Positions 5,683 to 6,590 of a stretch of 6,590 nucleotides of DNA are shown piece by piece. The stretch covers positions 1 to 6,590 of the forward strand of contig JAOUDR010000160.1 in assembly GCA_029859185.1 (NCBI GenBank), written 5' to 3'. The position numbers and the translations under genes are program-made. Under the pieces are notes generated by a model that did not search any database, was not told the origin of the DNA, and saw only the letters and a program-made list of their open reading frames with translations. Source of the DNA: Gemmatimonadota bacterium (lineage in GTDB: Bacteria > Gemmatimonadota > Gemmatimonadetes > Gemmatimonadales > GWC2-71-9). Within the stretch, counting starts at the first letter, position 1; each line of letters opens with the position of its first letter.

Positions 5683-6590
5683 ATGGAGGGAATTCATCGG
5701 CGCAAGTTGGCCCTGATCGAGGCCCTGGTCCTGGGCCTCGCGACTGCGCTGCTCGCGGGCCCGGCCCGGGCCCAAGGTGTGATTGGCATCAACCAGGCCG
5801 CGGCGCTCGCTGGGGGCGTGACGCCTGGGGACGCGCCGGGCTTTCCGGTGACGATCAGCCAGTCAGGTAGCTACGTGTTGACTGGGAACCTCACGGTGCC
5901 GGATGCGAACACCGACGGCATCCAGATCGTCGATACGCCCAGCGCGCACGTCGACCTCGGTGGCTTCGAGATCGCGGGCCCGGTGAGCTGCGCCTACACC
6001 CTACCGGGAGGCTTCATGGGCCCCGTCACGTGCACTCCCACCGGGGGGACGGGCAGAGGCGTGTTCTCCACGCGCACGACGAGCGGCCCGCAGGAATACG
6101 TCGCGACGGTCCGCAACGGCACCATTCGAGGCATGGGGGGCAGCTGCGTGGAACTCTCCGGCCAGGCGAGGGTCGAACACCTCCAGCTTCTCAACTGCGG
6201 CGGCTTCGCGATCTACGCGACCGGGTCGATTGCGAATAACGCCATCAAGTACGCGGCGTCTGTCGGCATTTACGGTGGCGGCGACGTGTTCGGCAATGTC
6301 ATCACCTACACGCACGAAGGGATCTTCCTCCGCTATGGCGGCGCCGCCCGCGGCAACGTCGTCTCGTGGAGCGCGACGCACGGCATCCGCTGTGAAACGG
6401 GATGCACCGTGGTCGAGAACACGGTGACCTTCAGCGCGAGCTACGGGCTCTACCTCGCCAACTGCGCGCCGGGCGGGTGCATACCGAGGCTCGTCTCGGG
6501 GTACGCGAACAACCTCCTGAATCACAACAACCGGGGGAACTCCAACCCACAGGTCTTCGGAGGCGTGGAGACGGGCGGCAACGTCTGCGG
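5683..6590 (+). CDS. Secreted right-handed parallel beta-helix protein (3' end cut)
   Basis: The 302 visible codons begin with a classical signal peptide: a basic MEGIHRRK, a hydrophobic stretch (9-26) and ARA before Q31 as the cleavage site. A mature N-terminal region follows (INQAAALAGGVTPGDAPGFP, about 36-55), then a cap-like strand (SGSYVLTGNLTVPD). From about 139 the protein runs in coils of roughly 20-25 residues built on Asn/Gly turns and small hydrophobics (VRNGTIRG, ANNAIKY, FGNVITYTHEGIF, RGNVVSWSATHGI, VENTVTFSASYGLYL), the pattern of right-handed parallel beta-helices. Nine cysteines suggest disulfides after export. The sequence ends in a GGVETGGNVC segment that, in my recollection, lies close to the C-terminus in related proteins, so little is probably missing. 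These folds often bind or cleave polysaccharide, but no catalytic residues are identifiable and the function is unknown. An excellent AGGAGG fixes the start. It is not obviously cotranscribed with nhaA, being 540 bases away. Confidence 0.84.
   Translation, partial: MEGIHRRKLALIEALVLGLATALLAGPARAQGVIGINQAAALAGGVTPGDAPGFPVTISQSGSYVLTGNLTVPDANTDGIQIVDTPSAHVDLGGFEIAGPVSCAYTLPGGFMGPVTCTPTGGTGRGVFSTRTTSGPQEYVATVRNGTIRGMGGSCVELSGQARVEHLQLLNCGGFAIYATGSIANNAIKYAASVGIYGGGDVFGNVITYTHEGIFLRYGGAARGNVVSWSATHGIRCETGCTVVENTVTFSASYGLYLANCAPGGCIPRLVSGYANNLLNHNNRGNSNPQVFGGVETGGNVC

Noticed and set aside
5433..5870. Plus-strand frame overlapping the beta-helix start
   Set aside because: It is Arg/Pro-rich, has no strong ribosome site at its plausible ATG (5517), and conflicts with the much better supported gene at 5683.
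6001..6525. Minus-strand open frame within the beta-helix gene
   Set aside because: It is the Arg/Ala-rich antisense of a plus-strand gene that has a signal peptide and AGGAGG site.

Overview
The window is GC-rich throughout. The genes have G/C-rich third codon positions and mostly clear Shine-Dalgarno sites, and four of the five genes whose end is visible stop with TGA. The content (DUF389 membrane protein, MscS-related TM-helix protein, amidohydrolase, NhaA, and a secreted beta-helix protein with an AxA signal peptide) suggests a diderm, free-living environmental bacterium. A Gemmatimonadota-like or other soil lineage is possible, but nothing here fixes the phylum.

Layout: positions 1-113 hold no gene. 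They begin with a 10-base string that also occurs, inverted, in an attC-like element at 5220-5341. A DUF389 integral membrane protein is encoded on the minus strand (114-1436). A 123-base divergent region separates it from a plus-strand run: a GNAT-like acetyltransferase (1560-2276), preceded by a possible 13-residue leader ORF, then a TM-helix membrane protein (2340-3008) and an amidohydrolase_2-family metal hydrolase (3005-3838). The last two overlap by ATGA and are probably translationally coupled. Next comes an nhaA Na+/H+ antiporter gene (3953-5143). Its frame is complete and without indels but is broken by two in-frame TAG codons. The second TAG stands exactly where the conserved functional lysine (Lys300 of E. 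coli NhaA) should be.

Downstream of nhaA lies a 122-base imperfect palindrome with the architecture of an integron attC site. About 340 bases follow without a confident gene. The window ends in a secreted right-handed beta-helix protein (5683 to the edge), which appears to be cut close to its C-terminus.

Functionally, the membrane genes fit ion and osmotic homeostasis (NhaA, MscS-related protein), but only the TM-helix/amidohydrolase pair is tightly linked. The most notable signals are the double-amber nhaA, the attC-like element beside it, and the candidate leader ORF before the acetyltransferase gene. No clearly new multi-gene system is visible.
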